Below, piece after piece: positions 32,577 through 43,600 of a stretch of DNA of 59,582 nt. The first letter of the stretch is position 1, and the number at the start of each line of letters is the position of its first letter. The notes under the pieces are model-generated. The model was not told where the DNA came from. It made no database searches and saw only the letters and a program-made list of their open reading frames with translations. Source of the stretch: Ferruginibacter sp. (GTDB lineage Bacteria; Bacteroidota; Bacteroidia; Chitinophagales; Chitinophagaceae); the NCBI RefSeq assembly GCF_014377975.1, contig NZ_JACMOO010000137.1, positions 1 through 59,582 of the forward strand. Reading direction: 5' to 3'. The position numbers and the translations under genes were made by a program.

Positions 32577-35039
32577 TTAATTTGCATCAAGTAAACCATT
32601 TGATGAAGTGCGTTTTTTTTCATCTTCATTTCCGGTAGCATGGCCGCGGTCTTCCTTTATTTTATTGCTGCCGAACCGGTAGGTAAAATTCATTCTAAAC
32701 TGCTGACTTTCCCAATGGCTGTGGGCCAGGATATGTGTTCCGCCGTAATTACTTTCCGCATTCCATTGTAGGGTATGAAACAAATCGGTATAACTGAATT
32801 TTACACTGGCTTTATCATGAATTAACTTTTTTTGTATACCGATATCCATGTTGAGATAAAAACGGGTTTTAAAAGTGCCAGCCGAAACGGAAGGACTGGT
32901 ATAGTAACCAGAAATTTCGCCCGAAAATCCATTACCCATTTTAAACGTTTGCCGGGCATATAATCCAAAAGTGGTAACGTTAATGTTTACTATTTTAGCA
33001 TTACCAAAATTTGCATTGTATTTGCTGTTGTACAAATCAACAGAAGTATACGCATCCCACCATTTAGTAATTTTAAAAGGCAACGAAAAATTGATGCTGG
33101 CAATATTTTGGCTGGCTAAATTCTTTTTGGTAATAAACACCCTCGTTTTTTCAGTAGTGTCAATTATAAAAGTACTAAAATCTTTTACCTGGCTATAACC
33201 AATCGTAGTAGTAAAACGCGATTTATAGGTATGTGTTAATTGAAAGCTATTGCTGTACTGGGATTTTAAAAACGCGTTGCCTTTTATAGAAGTCAATTCA
33301 TCTACCCTCGATTCAAAAGGATTCAAATCGTTGTAATTGGGTCTGTCTATACGACGGCTATAATTAAAACTGAATGAATTTTTTTCGTTTGATATAAACG
33401 ATAAACCTGCACTGGGAAAAAGATCAGTGTAATTACGGTTAGTCTGTTCATCAGTTTGACGCATTCCATCAGCTCTAATTAGCAAGCTTTTACTGGATGT
33501 GTTTTCTACCCGTACGCCTGCCGATAAATTTAATTTTTTATTGAGTGGTGTAGTATAATTTATATACCCTGCCAAAACATTTTCATTATAAAAAAATGTA
33601 TTGCTTTGGTTCAAATCAATATAATCCTGGTTGTTTATTACATTGTACAAATTAAAAACATTATTAGTTTTTACGAAGCTGAATTTTACGCCTGCACTTA
33701 GCTGTCCTTTTTTATAAGGCATTGCATAATCAATCTTCTGAGTATTGATGGTAATGTTGATGGGGGTGTTGTTGCGGTAATTTTTTTCGTACAACAATGT
33801 TTCCGGAACCGGTGTGTAATACTGATTTGGCTGATAGCTGGATTTACGGCTGTTGTAAAAACCATGGTCTACATCAATATTTATTTCATGTCCGGTAGTA
33901 TCTGCATAACGGTAATTTACATTGAAATTTACATTTTCTGTTACGCCGGGAATGGTATTGGTGGCATACAATATCCTATCTGTGATGCCTGTTTTTGCCG
34001 AAATACTGGGTGTACGGGATTGACTGAAAACAGTATTATTACTAAAGTTTCCTGTAAAAATAATACCAAGGGTAGATTTTTTAGATGCAAAAAAATCGGC
34101 ACCGGCTTTTATGTTGTGCGACCATCCTGTAATATTCTGTAAGTTTTTCTGATCGTATATGGTGTCGTTTTGTAACCTGTATAAGTTAAATGTGTTGTCG
34201 TTATTGCTCCAGTTATTATTGTAGCTACCAAAGATATTTACTTTGCTGTTTCTGTAGTTTAACCCAAGCGATGCATTGGTTTTAGGATTGATACCTACGT
34301 TTAATCCTGCCGACGCAGAACCATTAAAACCAATGGTATTATTTTTTTTAAGTTTGATGTTAATGATGCCGGCATTGCCCGATGCATCATATTTTGCAGA
34401 AGGATTACTGATCATTTCAATGGATTCAATATCCGAAGATGGAATGGATTTTAAATAGCCGGCAAGCTCCGCCGCATCCATTGGTACAGCCCTGCCATCA
34501 ATATAAACACGTACCCCGTTTTTGCCTCTCAAACTAATATTATCATCCTTATCCGTTAATACGCCCGGCGATTTCTGAAGCAGTTCAAAAGCAGTGCTGC
34601 CGGTAGCATTGATACTGTTTTCAACATTAAAAACGGTTTTACCTGCCGTTACTTTAATAATATTTTTTTTATAATTGTCAGTTACAGTTACATCCTGCAA
34701 TCTTTTATTTTCAATAAGTAAAACAAGAGCCGGCACGGTTACAATTTCATTTTCGCCCACACTAAAAAAAGAAGTTGATATTTTTGTATAACCAGAAAAA
34801 GAACACCGGATAAAATATTTACCTGCGCTCACCTGGTTAATTTCGTAATCGCCTTTGTCGTCAGCAATTGCGGTTTTAATTAAAAGGCTGTCAGTAAAGC
34901 GATATAATAAAATAGTTGTACCGCCAGGTGATTTGCCTGCAGCATTACTTATATGACCATTAATGGAAGAAAGCTGGGCGTAAAGATTACATACTGAATA
35001 AATTGTAAAAAGTACGGAGAGCAGTAGTTTTGGCATCAT
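32577..35039 (-). CDS. TonB-dependent-receptor-like outer membrane beta-barrel protein
   Basis: This 820-residue protein has a signal peptide (MMPKLLLSVLFTIYSVCNLYA), a carboxypeptidase-regulatory-like domain (about 22-105, starting INGHISNAAGKSPGGTTILL), a plug-like region (TVFNVENSINATGSTAFELL, YIDGRAVPM, IESIEMISNPSAKYDASG) and a long barrel in the OMP_b-brl_3 class. NPSAKYDASGNAGIINIKLK is the typical marker of this family. It is a TonB-linked receptor of unknown ligand. No SusD gene is adjacent. It ends with a charged tail (NEDEKKRTSSN) after the last barrel strand, which is unusual, as an aromatic last residue is expected. Confidence 0.88.
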   Translation of the reverse strand: MMPKLLLSVLFTIYSVCNLYAQLSSINGHISNAAGKSPGGTTILLYRFTDSLLIKTAIADDKGDYEINQVSAGKYFIRCSFSGYTKISTSFFSVGENEIVTVPALVLLIENKRLQDVTVTDNYKKNIIKVTAGKTVFNVENSINATGSTAFELLQKSPGVLTDKDDNISLRGKNGVRVYIDGRAVPMDAAELAGYLKSIPSSDIESIEMISNPSAKYDASGNAGIINIKLKKNNTIGFNGSASAGLNVGINPKTNASLGLNYRNSKVNIFGSYNNNWSNNDNTFNLYRLQNDTIYDQKNLQNITGWSHNIKAGADFFASKKSTLGIIFTGNFSNNTVFSQSRTPSISAKTGITDRILYATNTIPGVTENVNFNVNYRYADTTGHEINIDVDHGFYNSRKSSYQPNQYYTPVPETLLYEKNYRNNTPINITINTQKIDYAMPYKKGQLSAGVKFSFVKTNNVFNLYNVINNQDYIDLNQSNTFFYNENVLAGYINYTTPLNKKLNLSAGVRVENTSSKSLLIRADGMRQTDEQTNRNYTDLFPSAGLSFISNEKNSFSFNYSRRIDRPNYNDLNPFESRVDELTSIKGNAFLKSQYSNSFQLTHTYKSRFTTTIGYSQVKDFSTFIIDTTEKTRVFITKKNLASQNIASINFSLPFKITKWWDAYTSVDLYNSKYNANFGNAKIVNINVTTFGLYARQTFKMGNGFSGEISGYYTSPSVSAGTFKTRFYLNMDIGIQKKLIHDKASVKFSYTDLFHTLQWNAESNYGGTHILAHSHWESQQFRMNFTYRFGSNKIKEDRGHATGNEDEKKRTSSNGLLDAN

Positions 35040-35184
35040 TACTTATTGCTTGAACAGCCGTGAAGATAATGAGTATTATTAAATTTATATTATTTTATTT
35101 GTATGTTTTTTAAGTTGTATTTGTTGCGGCTGATTTAAAAGTTTTTTCGTTATTGATAGCTTCGGGTACTCCGGCTAAACTGCT

Positions 35185-35192
35185 TACCTTTG
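35185..35192 (+). promoter_or_regulatory. -7 element before rimO
   Basis: TACCTTTG matches TAnnTTTG exactly and lies 11 bases before the ATG at 35204. It falls inside a possible 17-codon upstream extension of the gene, which argues for the 35204 start and a very short leader. Confidence 0.5.
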
Positions 35193-35203
35193 CCAACATT
35201 TAT

Positions 35204-36511
35204 ATGAAGACAAAATCGTTACATAAGGATAAGGTAAACATCATTACGCTGGGTTGTAGTAAAAATATGGTGGATAGCGAAGTGTTGAGCGGGCAGTTAA
35301 TTGCCAATGAAATTGACGTGGTACATGAAAGCGGAAAAAAAGACCACAACATTGTTATAATAAATACCTGCGGTTTTATTGAAAAGGCAAAGGAAGAAAG
35401 CATCAATACTATTTTAGACCAGGTTGACTTAAAACGCAGAGGTAAAATAGATAAGGTATATGTAACCGGATGCCTCAGCGAAAGATACAAAAATAATTTA
35501 GAGGCCGAGATACCAGAAGTGGATGCGTACTTTGGTACCATGGAATTGCCCATGATGCTGAAACAGTTTAACGCAGATTATAAGGCCGATCTTATTGGCG
35601 AAAGACTGTTATATACGCCACAGCATTATGCTTATATGAAAATAAGTGAAGGTTGCAACCGTACCTGTTCCTTTTGCGCTATTCCTTTAATGCGGGGGAA
35701 GCATGTTAGCAGAACGATTGAATCGCTGGTAAATGAGGCCAAAAGTTTGGTTGACAGGGGCGTAAGGGAAGTAATGCTGATAGCACAGGAACTTACTTAT
35801 TATGGGCTTGATATTTACAAAAAAAGAGAACTACCCAAACTATTAAATGCCCTTGCAGATGTAAAAGGACTGGAATGGATCAGACTGCATTATGCTTACC
35901 CATCTAAATTTCCGATGGAGATTATTGATGCAATTAAAGACAGGGAAAATATTTGTAATTACCTGGATATGCCTTTGCAACATGCAGCTAACAATATGCT
36001 GAGCCTGATGAAGCGGCAGATTACAAGGGAAGAAATGGAAGACTTGATTGGTGAAATCCGCAGCCGCATTCCGGATATTTGTTTGCGCACCACTTTGATA
36101 GCTGGCTTTCCGGGTGAAACAAGGGATGATGTGGAGGAGTTAAAAATCTTTTTACAAAAAATGCGTTTCGACAGAATGGGTATATTTACCTACAGCCACG
36201 AAGAGGGAACCAGTGCCCACAGTATGATTGATGATGTACCGGCAGATGAAAAAGAAGAAAGGGCACAGGAAATAATGGAAGTGCAGCAGGAAATAAGCCT
36301 GGAAAAAAACCAGGAAAAAGTAGGTAAAATATTTAAAGTGCTGATTGATAAAAAAGAAGCGGGACGCTATTTAGGCCGTACAGAATTTGATAGTGTGGAG
36401 GTAGATAATGAAGTAATCATTGAATCTAAAAAGAAATTAACCATCGGTGATTTTGTACAGGTAAAAATTACCAAAGCATACGATTATGATATTGAAGGAG
36501 AAGTAGTATAA
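35204..36511 (+). CDS. rimO: Ribosomal protein S12 methylthiotransferase RimO
   Basis: The 435-residue protein has the UPF0004 domain (VNIITLGCSKNMVDSE with the first cluster Cys, then NTCGFI and TGCLSERY), the radical SAM domain (CNRTCSFCAIP, the CxxxCxxC motif) and a C-terminal TRAM domain (about 370-435). It methylthiolates Asp88 of ribosomal protein S12. Start set at the ATG 35204 (MKTKSLHKDKVN), since a promoter element overlaps the upstream in-frame extension. Often adjacent to ftsY in Bacteroidota; here separated by 5.5 kb. Confidence 0.95.
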   Translation: MKTKSLHKDKVNIITLGCSKNMVDSEVLSGQLIANEIDVVHESGKKDHNIVIINTCGFIEKAKEESINTILDQVDLKRRGKIDKVYVTGCLSERYKNNLEAEIPEVDAYFGTMELPMMLKQFNADYKADLIGERLLYTPQHYAYMKISEGCNRTCSFCAIPLMRGKHVSRTIESLVNEAKSLVDRGVREVMLIAQELTYYGLDIYKKRELPKLLNALADVKGLEWIRLHYAYPSKFPMEIIDAIKDRENICNYLDMPLQHAANNMLSLMKRQITREEMEDLIGEIRSRIPDICLRTTLIAGFPGETRDDVEELKIFLQKMRFDRMGIFTYSHEEGTSAHSMIDDVPADEKEERAQEIMEVQQEISLEKNQEKVGKIFKVLIDKKEAGRYLGRTEFDSVEVDNEVIIESKKKLTIGDFVQVKITKAYDYDIEGEVV

Positions 36512-36540
36512 GTATATTTGTATAAGTTAAAAATATTTTT

Positions 36541-36945
36541 ACGGGATTAGTTTATGCTGATATTGAATCAACTAACTCTGAAGATGTGACGTTGGCCAGG
36601 AAGCATGTTATTGGCGAAGACGAAATTATAAGGTTGCGCCTTATTTTATCGCTTGACAGCGCTGCTTGCAGGATGGCATTAATGAAACCATTCAATCTCA
36701 GTTAGAGTTTTCTTTTGTAGAAAAGCGAAAAGTACAGATGGCCGTGTGGTAGAATACGATGTAGCAGGGCCGGTAAATGTAAAATTTGTCAATAGAAAAG
36801 CAACCTGTATTGCATTTGTTTTACCGGAGATAGTGAACTTCTTTCAGGAGCTATACCCAAGAAAGGAATGGATGTATTAATTCAGCGGCAGGAGTTGATC
36901 GTAACCCCCGGACATCCCAATTATGAGGTTTTAAAAATGAAGTAG
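36541..36945 (+). pseudogene. Decayed clan AA (retropepsin-like) aspartic protease
   Basis: Joining three frames recovers most of a small Bacteroidota clan AA aspartic protease: GLVYADIESTNSEDVTLARK and HVIGEDEI, then a damaged active-site region (DSAACRMAL where D-S/T-G is expected), NETIQSQLEFSFVEKRKVQ, DGRVVEYDVAGPVNVKF, and GDSELLSGAIPKKGMDVLIQ to the TAG at 36943. At least three frameshifts are needed (near 36680, 36738 and 36829), and the expected start codon is ACG (36541) rather than ATG. These defects together make it a pseudogene. Such small proteases are of unknown function and often lie beside other mobile or toxin-like genes. The family assignment is from remembered family pattern and could be tested by a profile search. 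Confidence 0.7.
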
Positions 36946-36953
36946 ATTATTAA

Positions 36954-38549
36954 ATGGATACCACAGCACAATTCATTCCTTACGGACACACAGGTTACTT
37001 TTCAAAAATGGTAACAGATTACATTGCTGCAGAAAAAACGTTGCAACCATTTTACAGCCATCCTGTTTCAATCGATGGAATAAAGGCAGCCATTGAACAC
37101 CGCAAATTATTTGCTACCGACCGGCCTCTGCTGGTTGAAATATTAAACAATCAATATAAATATACTGCGTTAACCGAAAAGCAAAGTAACTACCTGCAAC
37201 TATTAAGCAACAACAACACTTTTACAATTTGCACGGCACACCAGCCCAATATATTTACGGGGCATTTGTATTTTATTTATAAAATTTTACACGCTGTTAA
37301 ACTGGCCGAAGAATTACAAACCGCATTACCTGAAAATAATTTTGTTCCTGTTTATTATATGGGTAGTGAAGATGCCGATCTGGATGAACTGGGGCATGTT
37401 TTTATTAATGACGAAAAATTTGAATGGGCCACAAAACAAACAGGTGCGGTTGGCAGAATGATTGTGGATAAAGCTTTGATACAATTGATAGACACCATTA
37501 GCGGTCAATTATTAGTTCATCCTTTTGGTGCTGACATCATTGGTTTGATGAAAGACTGTTACCAGTTGGATATAACTATTGAACAGGCTACTTTTAAATT
37601 GGTGAATGCATTGTTTGCACAACACGGGCTGTTGATATTATTGCCTGATAATGCCATGGTAAAAAAGGCTTTTGCCCCGGTGATAAAAAAAGAATTAATT
37701 GAAGGATTTTCGCACATGGCGGTGCAACAAACAGTGGAACAATTTCCGGCAGAATATAAAGTGCAGGCAAGCGGAAGAGCCATTAATTTATTTTACCTGC
37801 TGGATGATAAGCGGGAAAGAATTGAACAGGTGGGAACTGATTTTTTAATTGTAAATACCGATTTAAAATTTACCAAATTACAACTGCTGCAGGAACTTAA
37901 TGATTATCCCGAGCGCTTTAGCCCCAATGTAATTTTAAGACCTGTTTTGCAGGAAACGATTTTGCCTGATATTGCTTTTATTGGCGGTGGGGGCGAAATT
38001 GCTTACTGGCTGGAATTAAAAAAAGTATTTGAAGCAGCACAAGTACCTTACCCCATGCTGATTGTTCGTAATTCATTTTTGATTATCACAAAACAGTTGC
38101 AGGCAAGTGCTGAAAAACTACATTTTAAAAATGTGGATTTGTTTGCATCCCAGCTGGATTTAATTAACCGGTTGGTTAAAAGAGATAGTACAGAACAGTT
38201 GAACCTGGAAAAAGAAAAGAAACAAATTGCCGCATTGTATGATCATATAAAAACAGTTGCAGCCAATATCGATGCTACATTGCAAAAACATACCAGCGCC
38301 CTGCAGACAAGAGCGATTGATAAAATTACGGGGCTTGAAAAGAAAATGTTAAGGGCCGAAAAAAAGAAATTTGAAGCACAGCAAAGACAACTGGTAAAAT
38401 TAAAAATGCAATTATTTCCAAACAATAATTTGCAGGAACGTGCAGACAACCTGATGCCTTATTATGCCAGCTGGGGCAACGGATTTATCGAAATGATTTA
38501 CAATCATTCCAAAGGACTGGAGCAGGAATTTGGAATGATCCTGGAATAA
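36954..38549 (+). CDS. bshC: Bacillithiol synthase (cysteine-adding enzyme) BshC
   Basis: This 531-residue protein has the BshC landmarks: HQPNIFTGHLYFIYKI (nucleotide-binding fold), YYMGSEDADLDELGH, GGGGEIAYWLELK and a C-terminal coiled coil (about 425-500) with many Lys/Glu/Gln. BshC joins cysteine to glucosamine-malate to complete bacillithiol, a low-molecular-weight thiol used for redox and metal buffering in Firmicutes and Bacteroidota. No bshA or bshB is in the window. The start 8 bases after the pseudogene stop is unambiguous. Confidence 0.94.
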   Translation: MDTTAQFIPYGHTGYFSKMVTDYIAAEKTLQPFYSHPVSIDGIKAAIEHRKLFATDRPLLVEILNNQYKYTALTEKQSNYLQLLSNNNTFTICTAHQPNIFTGHLYFIYKILHAVKLAEELQTALPENNFVPVYYMGSEDADLDELGHVFINDEKFEWATKQTGAVGRMIVDKALIQLIDTISGQLLVHPFGADIIGLMKDCYQLDITIEQATFKLVNALFAQHGLLILLPDNAMVKKAFAPVIKKELIEGFSHMAVQQTVEQFPAEYKVQASGRAINLFYLLDDKRERIEQVGTDFLIVNTDLKFTKLQLLQELNDYPERFSPNVILRPVLQETILPDIAFIGGGGEIAYWLELKKVFEAAQVPYPMLIVRNSFLIITKQLQASAEKLHFKNVDLFASQLDLINRLVKRDSTEQLNLEKEKKQIAALYDHIKTVAANIDATLQKHTSALQTRAIDKITGLEKKMLRAEKKKFEAQQRQLVKLKMQLFPNNNLQERADNLMPYYASWGNGFIEMIYNHSKGLEQEFGMILE

Positions 38550-38727
38550 TTTTTCAAAGTATTTTTACGCACATACGCTTAGGAAAAGTTCAGCAATGGT
38601 TTGCTGTAAAAGAGTGCGACGCCTGTGAAGCTCCTTTTAGCTGCTGTATTTAGCCAGGCCAAAAAAACTTTTTTAAATAATTTTGCATGCATACCGGCAA
38701 ATTAGCAGATCAGCCCATCTATTCTTT

Positions 38728-39243
38728 TTATGTATCAAACTCATTAGTAAAGCCGAGGTACTTTACATTTTTTACACTTTCCATTACAATATCATCCTGG
38801 TATTCTTTGTACGCTTCTAATTTACCCGCAATGGAAGTATCATGAAGGGCCAGTATCTGAGCGGCAAGAATACCTGCATTTTTGGCACCGTTTAATGCAA
38901 CTGTTGCTACCGGTACACCATAGGGCATTTGTAAAGTTGATAAAATTGAATCCCATCCGTCCAGCGAATTGGATGATTTTACAGGTACCCCAATTACTGG
39001 TAAAATTGTTTGGGCAGCTACCATGCCCGCTAAATGCGCAGCCCCGCCCGCCCCGGCAATAATTACTTTTAGGCCTCTTGCTTTTGCCTTAGTTGCATAT
39101 TCACGCAAACGTTCCGGTGTACGGTGGGCCGACACAATGGTCAACTCTGGTTCAACTTCAAACTGGCGCAGCATTTCGGCCGCCCCTTTCATAATTTCCA
39201 GATCGCTTTCGCTGCCCATTATAATACCAACAAGAGGAGTCAT
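38728..39243 (-). CDS. purE: 5-(carboxyamino)imidazole ribonucleotide mutase PurE
   Basis: The 171-residue protein has the class I PurE motifs: [29 protein letters not shown] and [16 protein letters not shown], with the catalytic His in SAHRTP. It converts N5-CAIR to CAIR in purine synthesis. Its partner purK is on the same strand about 6 kb away (45110-46264) with an RND efflux operon between them on the opposite strand. Usual length. Confidence 0.97.
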   Translation of the reverse strand: MTPLVGIIMGSESDLEIMKGAAEMLRQFEVEPELTIVSAHRTPERLREYATKAKARGLKVIIAGAGGAAHLAGMVAAQTILPVIGVPVKSSNSLDGWDSILSTLQMPYGVPVATVALNGAKNAGILAAQILALHDTSIAGKLEAYKEYQDDIVMESVKNVKYLGFTNEFDT

Positions 39244-39458
39244 GCTTTTTAATTTTACGCAAAGAAAGGCAAAATAATAAATAAGGCAGTTTGTTATTTT
39301 AAAAATTATTGTTGAAACATTGTATTAATATTTACAAAATTGCCAATCAATAACATTTGAACGATCAATCGTATATATTTTTACCGTTGTTGTATTGTAA
39401 CTTTATCTGCTGGTAAAACCAGTTATATTTATTTTCTTTATTATTAACCTTGTGTACA

Positions 39459-40544
39459 ATGCGAAATTCGTTTAACAGAATTTGTTTTATTTCCTTATTT
39501 TTTTTGTGTTCAATGGTTTTAGTTAATTGTAAAAATAAATCTGCTGAAACCCCGGCTAGAACTGAAAAGTCAGTGCCACTGGTGGATGTTATTATTGCTG
39601 CAACTGAACCTATCAGCAATGTGATTGAAGCCAACGGAACGGTAATAGCAGGAGAGCATGTAGAACTTAGACCCGAAGTGAGCGGAAGGCTTACCTACCT
39701 GAATGTACCCGAAGGAAAATACATTGCTCAAGGCACTGTTATAGCCAGGGTAAACGATGCAGACCTGCGGGCACAGATTGCCAAAAGTAGAGTTCAGCTT
39801 GAGCTTGCACAAGCCACCACCGACCGCTATAAAAAATTATTAGATATTAACGGACTTAATCAGGCAGATTATGATGCTGCATTAAACCAGGTAAATAGTT
39901 TAAAAGCAGATATTGTTTACTCGCAGGCACTGGTGGATAAAACGGTGATAAAAGCGCCCTTTAGTGGAGTTGCAGGCTTAAGAGCAGTTAGTCCGGGTGC
40001 GTATGTTTCGCCGGCTACGGTTATTGCTACACTGCAGCAAACCAACCAGTTAAAAATAGATTTTACTTTGCCGGATATTTATGGTGGTGCTATAAAAAGG
40101 GGAATTGTTATTACTGTAGAAATTGATGCTGCTAAAAAAGAAACACGTAAGGCAATTATTGTAGCAACAGAACCAGGGGCTAACACAGATACCCGCAATT
40201 TAAAAGTGAGGGCAGTATTACAGGGTGGTACCGTTAATCCCGGCGCTTTTGTAAAAGTGTATATCGATGCAGGGCAAAACAGGTCGTCCATTAAAGTACC
40301 AGCCAGTTGTATTATCCCGGATGATAAAAATAACCAGGTGGTGTTGGTAAAAAATGGAAAGGCAAGTTTTGTGAATATAAAAACAGGCGTGAGAGAAGCC
40401 AGCAATGTAGAAGTTTTACAGGGGATCAGCGTGGGCGATTCTGTTGTGGTTACGGGTGTACTATTTGCCCGCCCCAAAACAGAGGTGCAGGTAAGAAGTG
40501 TAAAAAAATTGCAGGAGTTTACCGATGCTGGTGCGTCAAAATAA
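39459..40544 (+). CDS. RND efflux periplasmic adaptor (membrane fusion protein)
   Basis: About 361 residues, start taken as ATG 39459 rather than the upstream TTG. A lipoprotein signal ends at LVNC (about residues 21-24). The order is a beta-barrel strand region, a lipoyl-like domain (ANGTVIAGEHVELRPEVSG, LNVPEGKYIAQGTVIARV), a helical hairpin (about 90-140), the second lipoyl half (VIKAPFSGVAGLRAVSPGAY) and C-terminal beta domains. It bridges the inner-membrane pump and the TolC-like channel. It is the first gene of a three-gene operon with the pump (59 bases later) and channel. Confidence 0.93.
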   Translation: MRNSFNRICFISLFFLCSMVLVNCKNKSAETPARTEKSVPLVDVIIAATEPISNVIEANGTVIAGEHVELRPEVSGRLTYLNVPEGKYIAQGTVIARVNDADLRAQIAKSRVQLELAQATTDRYKKLLDINGLNQADYDAALNQVNSLKADIVYSQALVDKTVIKAPFSGVAGLRAVSPGAYVSPATVIATLQQTNQLKIDFTLPDIYGGAIKRGIVITVEIDAAKKETRKAIIVATEPGANTDTRNLKVRAVLQGGTVNPGAFVKVYIDAGQNRSSIKVPASCIIPDDKNNQVVLVKNGKASFVNIKTGVREASNVEVLQGISVGDSVVVTGVLFARPKTEVQVRSVKKLQEFTDAGASK

Positions 40545-40603
40545 ATTTCAGACTTTAATAAGCAGCAGATGATTTTTAAAAATATTAGACCCCGTTTTAT
40601 TGC

Positions 40604-43600
40604 ATGAATATTTCTGAATTTTCTTTAAAGCGGCCGGTTTTTGCCACGGTATTAAACCTGATGATTATACTGTTTGGTATTGTTGGATATACCTTTCTTG
40701 CCATCAGGGATTATCCTGCCATTGATCCGGCCATTATAACCGTTAGAACCAATTATACGGGTGCCAACCCGGATATTATGGAAAGCCAGGTTACCGAACC
40801 TTTGGAAAAGCAGGTAAACGGAATACCGGGTATTAAAACCATTAGCAGTTCCAGCACACTGGGCAGCAGTAATATTACGGTGGAGTTTGAATTGGGTGTT
40901 GACCTGGAAGCCGCAGCCAGTGACGTTCGCGACAAAGTAGCACAAGCCATTCGTTCCTTGCCGCAGGACATTGATGCTCCGCCGATTGTTACCAAATCGG
41001 ACGCCAACAGTGATTTTATCCTCATCCTTGCCGTACAAAGTAAATCCAAAGGGTTACTTGAATTGAGCGATTATGCGGAGAATGTTTTGCAGCAGCAATT
41101 TCAAACCATCAACCAGGTAAGCTCGGTAATTATTTTTGGGCAAAAAAGATACGCCATGCGCCTATGGATTGATCCGGATAAAATGAATGCACAGGGAGTA
41201 ACTTTCAGTGATATCAGAACATCGTTGAACAATGAAAATGTAGATTTACCACCCGGAAAAATTTATGGCGATAATACTGAACTTACTATTAAAACACTGG
41301 GACGTTTAACAAGCGAAAAAGATTTTCAAAACCTGATTATAAAAGAAGACAGTACCGGTATTGTTAGACTGGGAAATTTTGCCCGGGTAGAACTAGGACC
41401 TGAAAGCTTTGAACAAAGCTGGAAATACAACGGCGTAAATGCGGTAGGGATAGTCCTGATACCACAACCGGGCGCCAATAATATCCAGATTGCCGATGAC
41501 TTTAATAAAAAACTGGAGGCCATTAAAAAAAATAATAAATCTGATATTGAAATGAATGTGTTGCTCGACAACACTACCACTATCAGGAGGTCGATTAAAG
41601 AGGTGGAAGAAACACTGGGTATTTCATTTGCACTGGTGGTGCTGGTAATATTTTTCTTTTTCAGGGATTGGCTCATTGCCATTCGCCCGTTAATAGATAT
41701 ACCCATCTCGCTGATTGCAACCTTTTTTGTAATGTATTTTTCGGGGTTTTCCATCAACATCCTCACGTTGCTGGGTATTGTGCTGGCAACGGGTTTGGTA
41801 GTGGATGATGGTATAGTAGTCACTGAAAATATCTTTAGTAAATTTGAGCGTGGCATGCCCATAAAGCAAGCTGCTATTGAAGGTAGTAAGGAAATATTCT
41901 TTGCAGTAATTTCTACCTCCATCACCCTGGCCATTGTTTTTTTACCTGTGATATTTTTACAGGGTTTTGTCGGGCGGCTGTTTCGGGAATTTGGTGTTAC
42001 ATTGGCTGCGGCTGTGTTAATTTCCGCCCTGGTTTCATTAACTATAACTCCGGTTTTGAATGTGGTTTTGAGCCGTAAAAAAGTGGGGCATGGGAAATTT
42101 TATAATAAGACAGAACCTTTTTTTACCGGCATGGAAAACGGGTATGAACGGTGGTTAAATGCATTTTTAAAAGTGCGTTGGATGGCCTGGGTAGTAGTAG
42201 TTGTGTGCCTGGTGATTATAGGTTTCGTGGCAACACAACTTCAAAGTGAACTGGCTCCTATTGAAGACAGAAACAGTATTCGGTTTTCAGTAACGGGTTC
42301 AGAAGGAATCAGTTTCGGCAGCATGGAACATGTTTCGGATGAGATAACAAACTATTTGTACGATTCAGTTCCCGAGCGGGATTTTGTTTTTGCCAGAACG
42401 CCGGCTGGTGCAATAAACAATAGCCAGTTAAGATTGGGGTTGGTAGATCCGGATAAGCGAACCAGAACGCAATCTGAAATTGCAAGCGATCTGCAAAAGA
42501 AGCTCAGCCGTTTCAACGACGCAAGAATTTTTGGCATACAGGAACAAACGATTGCCGTAGGCGGAGCCTCCCGTGGCAGTTTACCGGTTCAGTTTGTGTT
42601 GCAAAATCAAGACCTGGAAAAATTAAAAACGATGATTCCGCAATTTTTGGAGGAAGTACGAAAGGACAAAACTTTTTCCAATGCGGATGTAAATCTTAAA
42701 TTCAATAAGCCTGAAATTCAGCTAACGCTCGACAGGATGAAAGTGAAGGATCTGGGGTTAACATCGCAGGATGTAATTTCCGCCCTGCAATCTGCCTTTA
42801 GTGGCGGCCGCCTCGCCTATTTTATTATGAATGGTTTTCAATATTCCGTGATTGCCCAGGTTGACCGGAGTGACCGTAGCGTACCCAGCGATATTACAAA
42901 ACTGTATGTTCGCAATAACAAAGGCCAGGAGATTCCGATAAGTGCGGTGGTAAAAATGGAAGCAAGCAGCAGCCCCGCAACACTTTATCATTTTAACCGG
43001 TATAAGGCGGCAACTATTTCGGCTTCGCTGGCAGATGGTAAAACCATTGGCGACGGTGTAAAGGCAATGGATGCAATTGCAAAAAAATTGCTTGATGAAA
43101 CGTACCAGACATCGCTTTCAGGCCCATCCAGGGACTATGCTGAAAGTTCGTCCAATATTGCCTTTGCTTTTGCCCTGGCGCTGATGCTGATATATTTAAT
43201 TCTGGCGGCGCAGTTTGAAAGTTTTATAGACCCGCTTACTATAATGATTACGGTGCCATTGGCATTGGCAGGAGCCTTATTAAGCCTGTTTATCTTTAAC
43301 CAGACACTGAATATTTTTAGTGAAATTGGTATGATTATGTTGATTGGCCTGGTGACAAAAAACGGTATTTTAATTGTTGAGTTTGCCAATAAAAAACGCG
43401 AAGAAGGTTATAGTAAAATGGATGCCATCCTGCATGCAGCACAACAACGCTTAAGACCCATTTTAATGACGAGTCTTGCCACTTCTCTGGGCGCATTACC
43501 AATTGCATTGGGTCTTGGCGCTTCTTCAACAAGCCGTGTGCCGTTGGGTATTGTGGTGGTTGGGGGTATCATATTTTCTTTAATACTAACCTTGTTTGTT

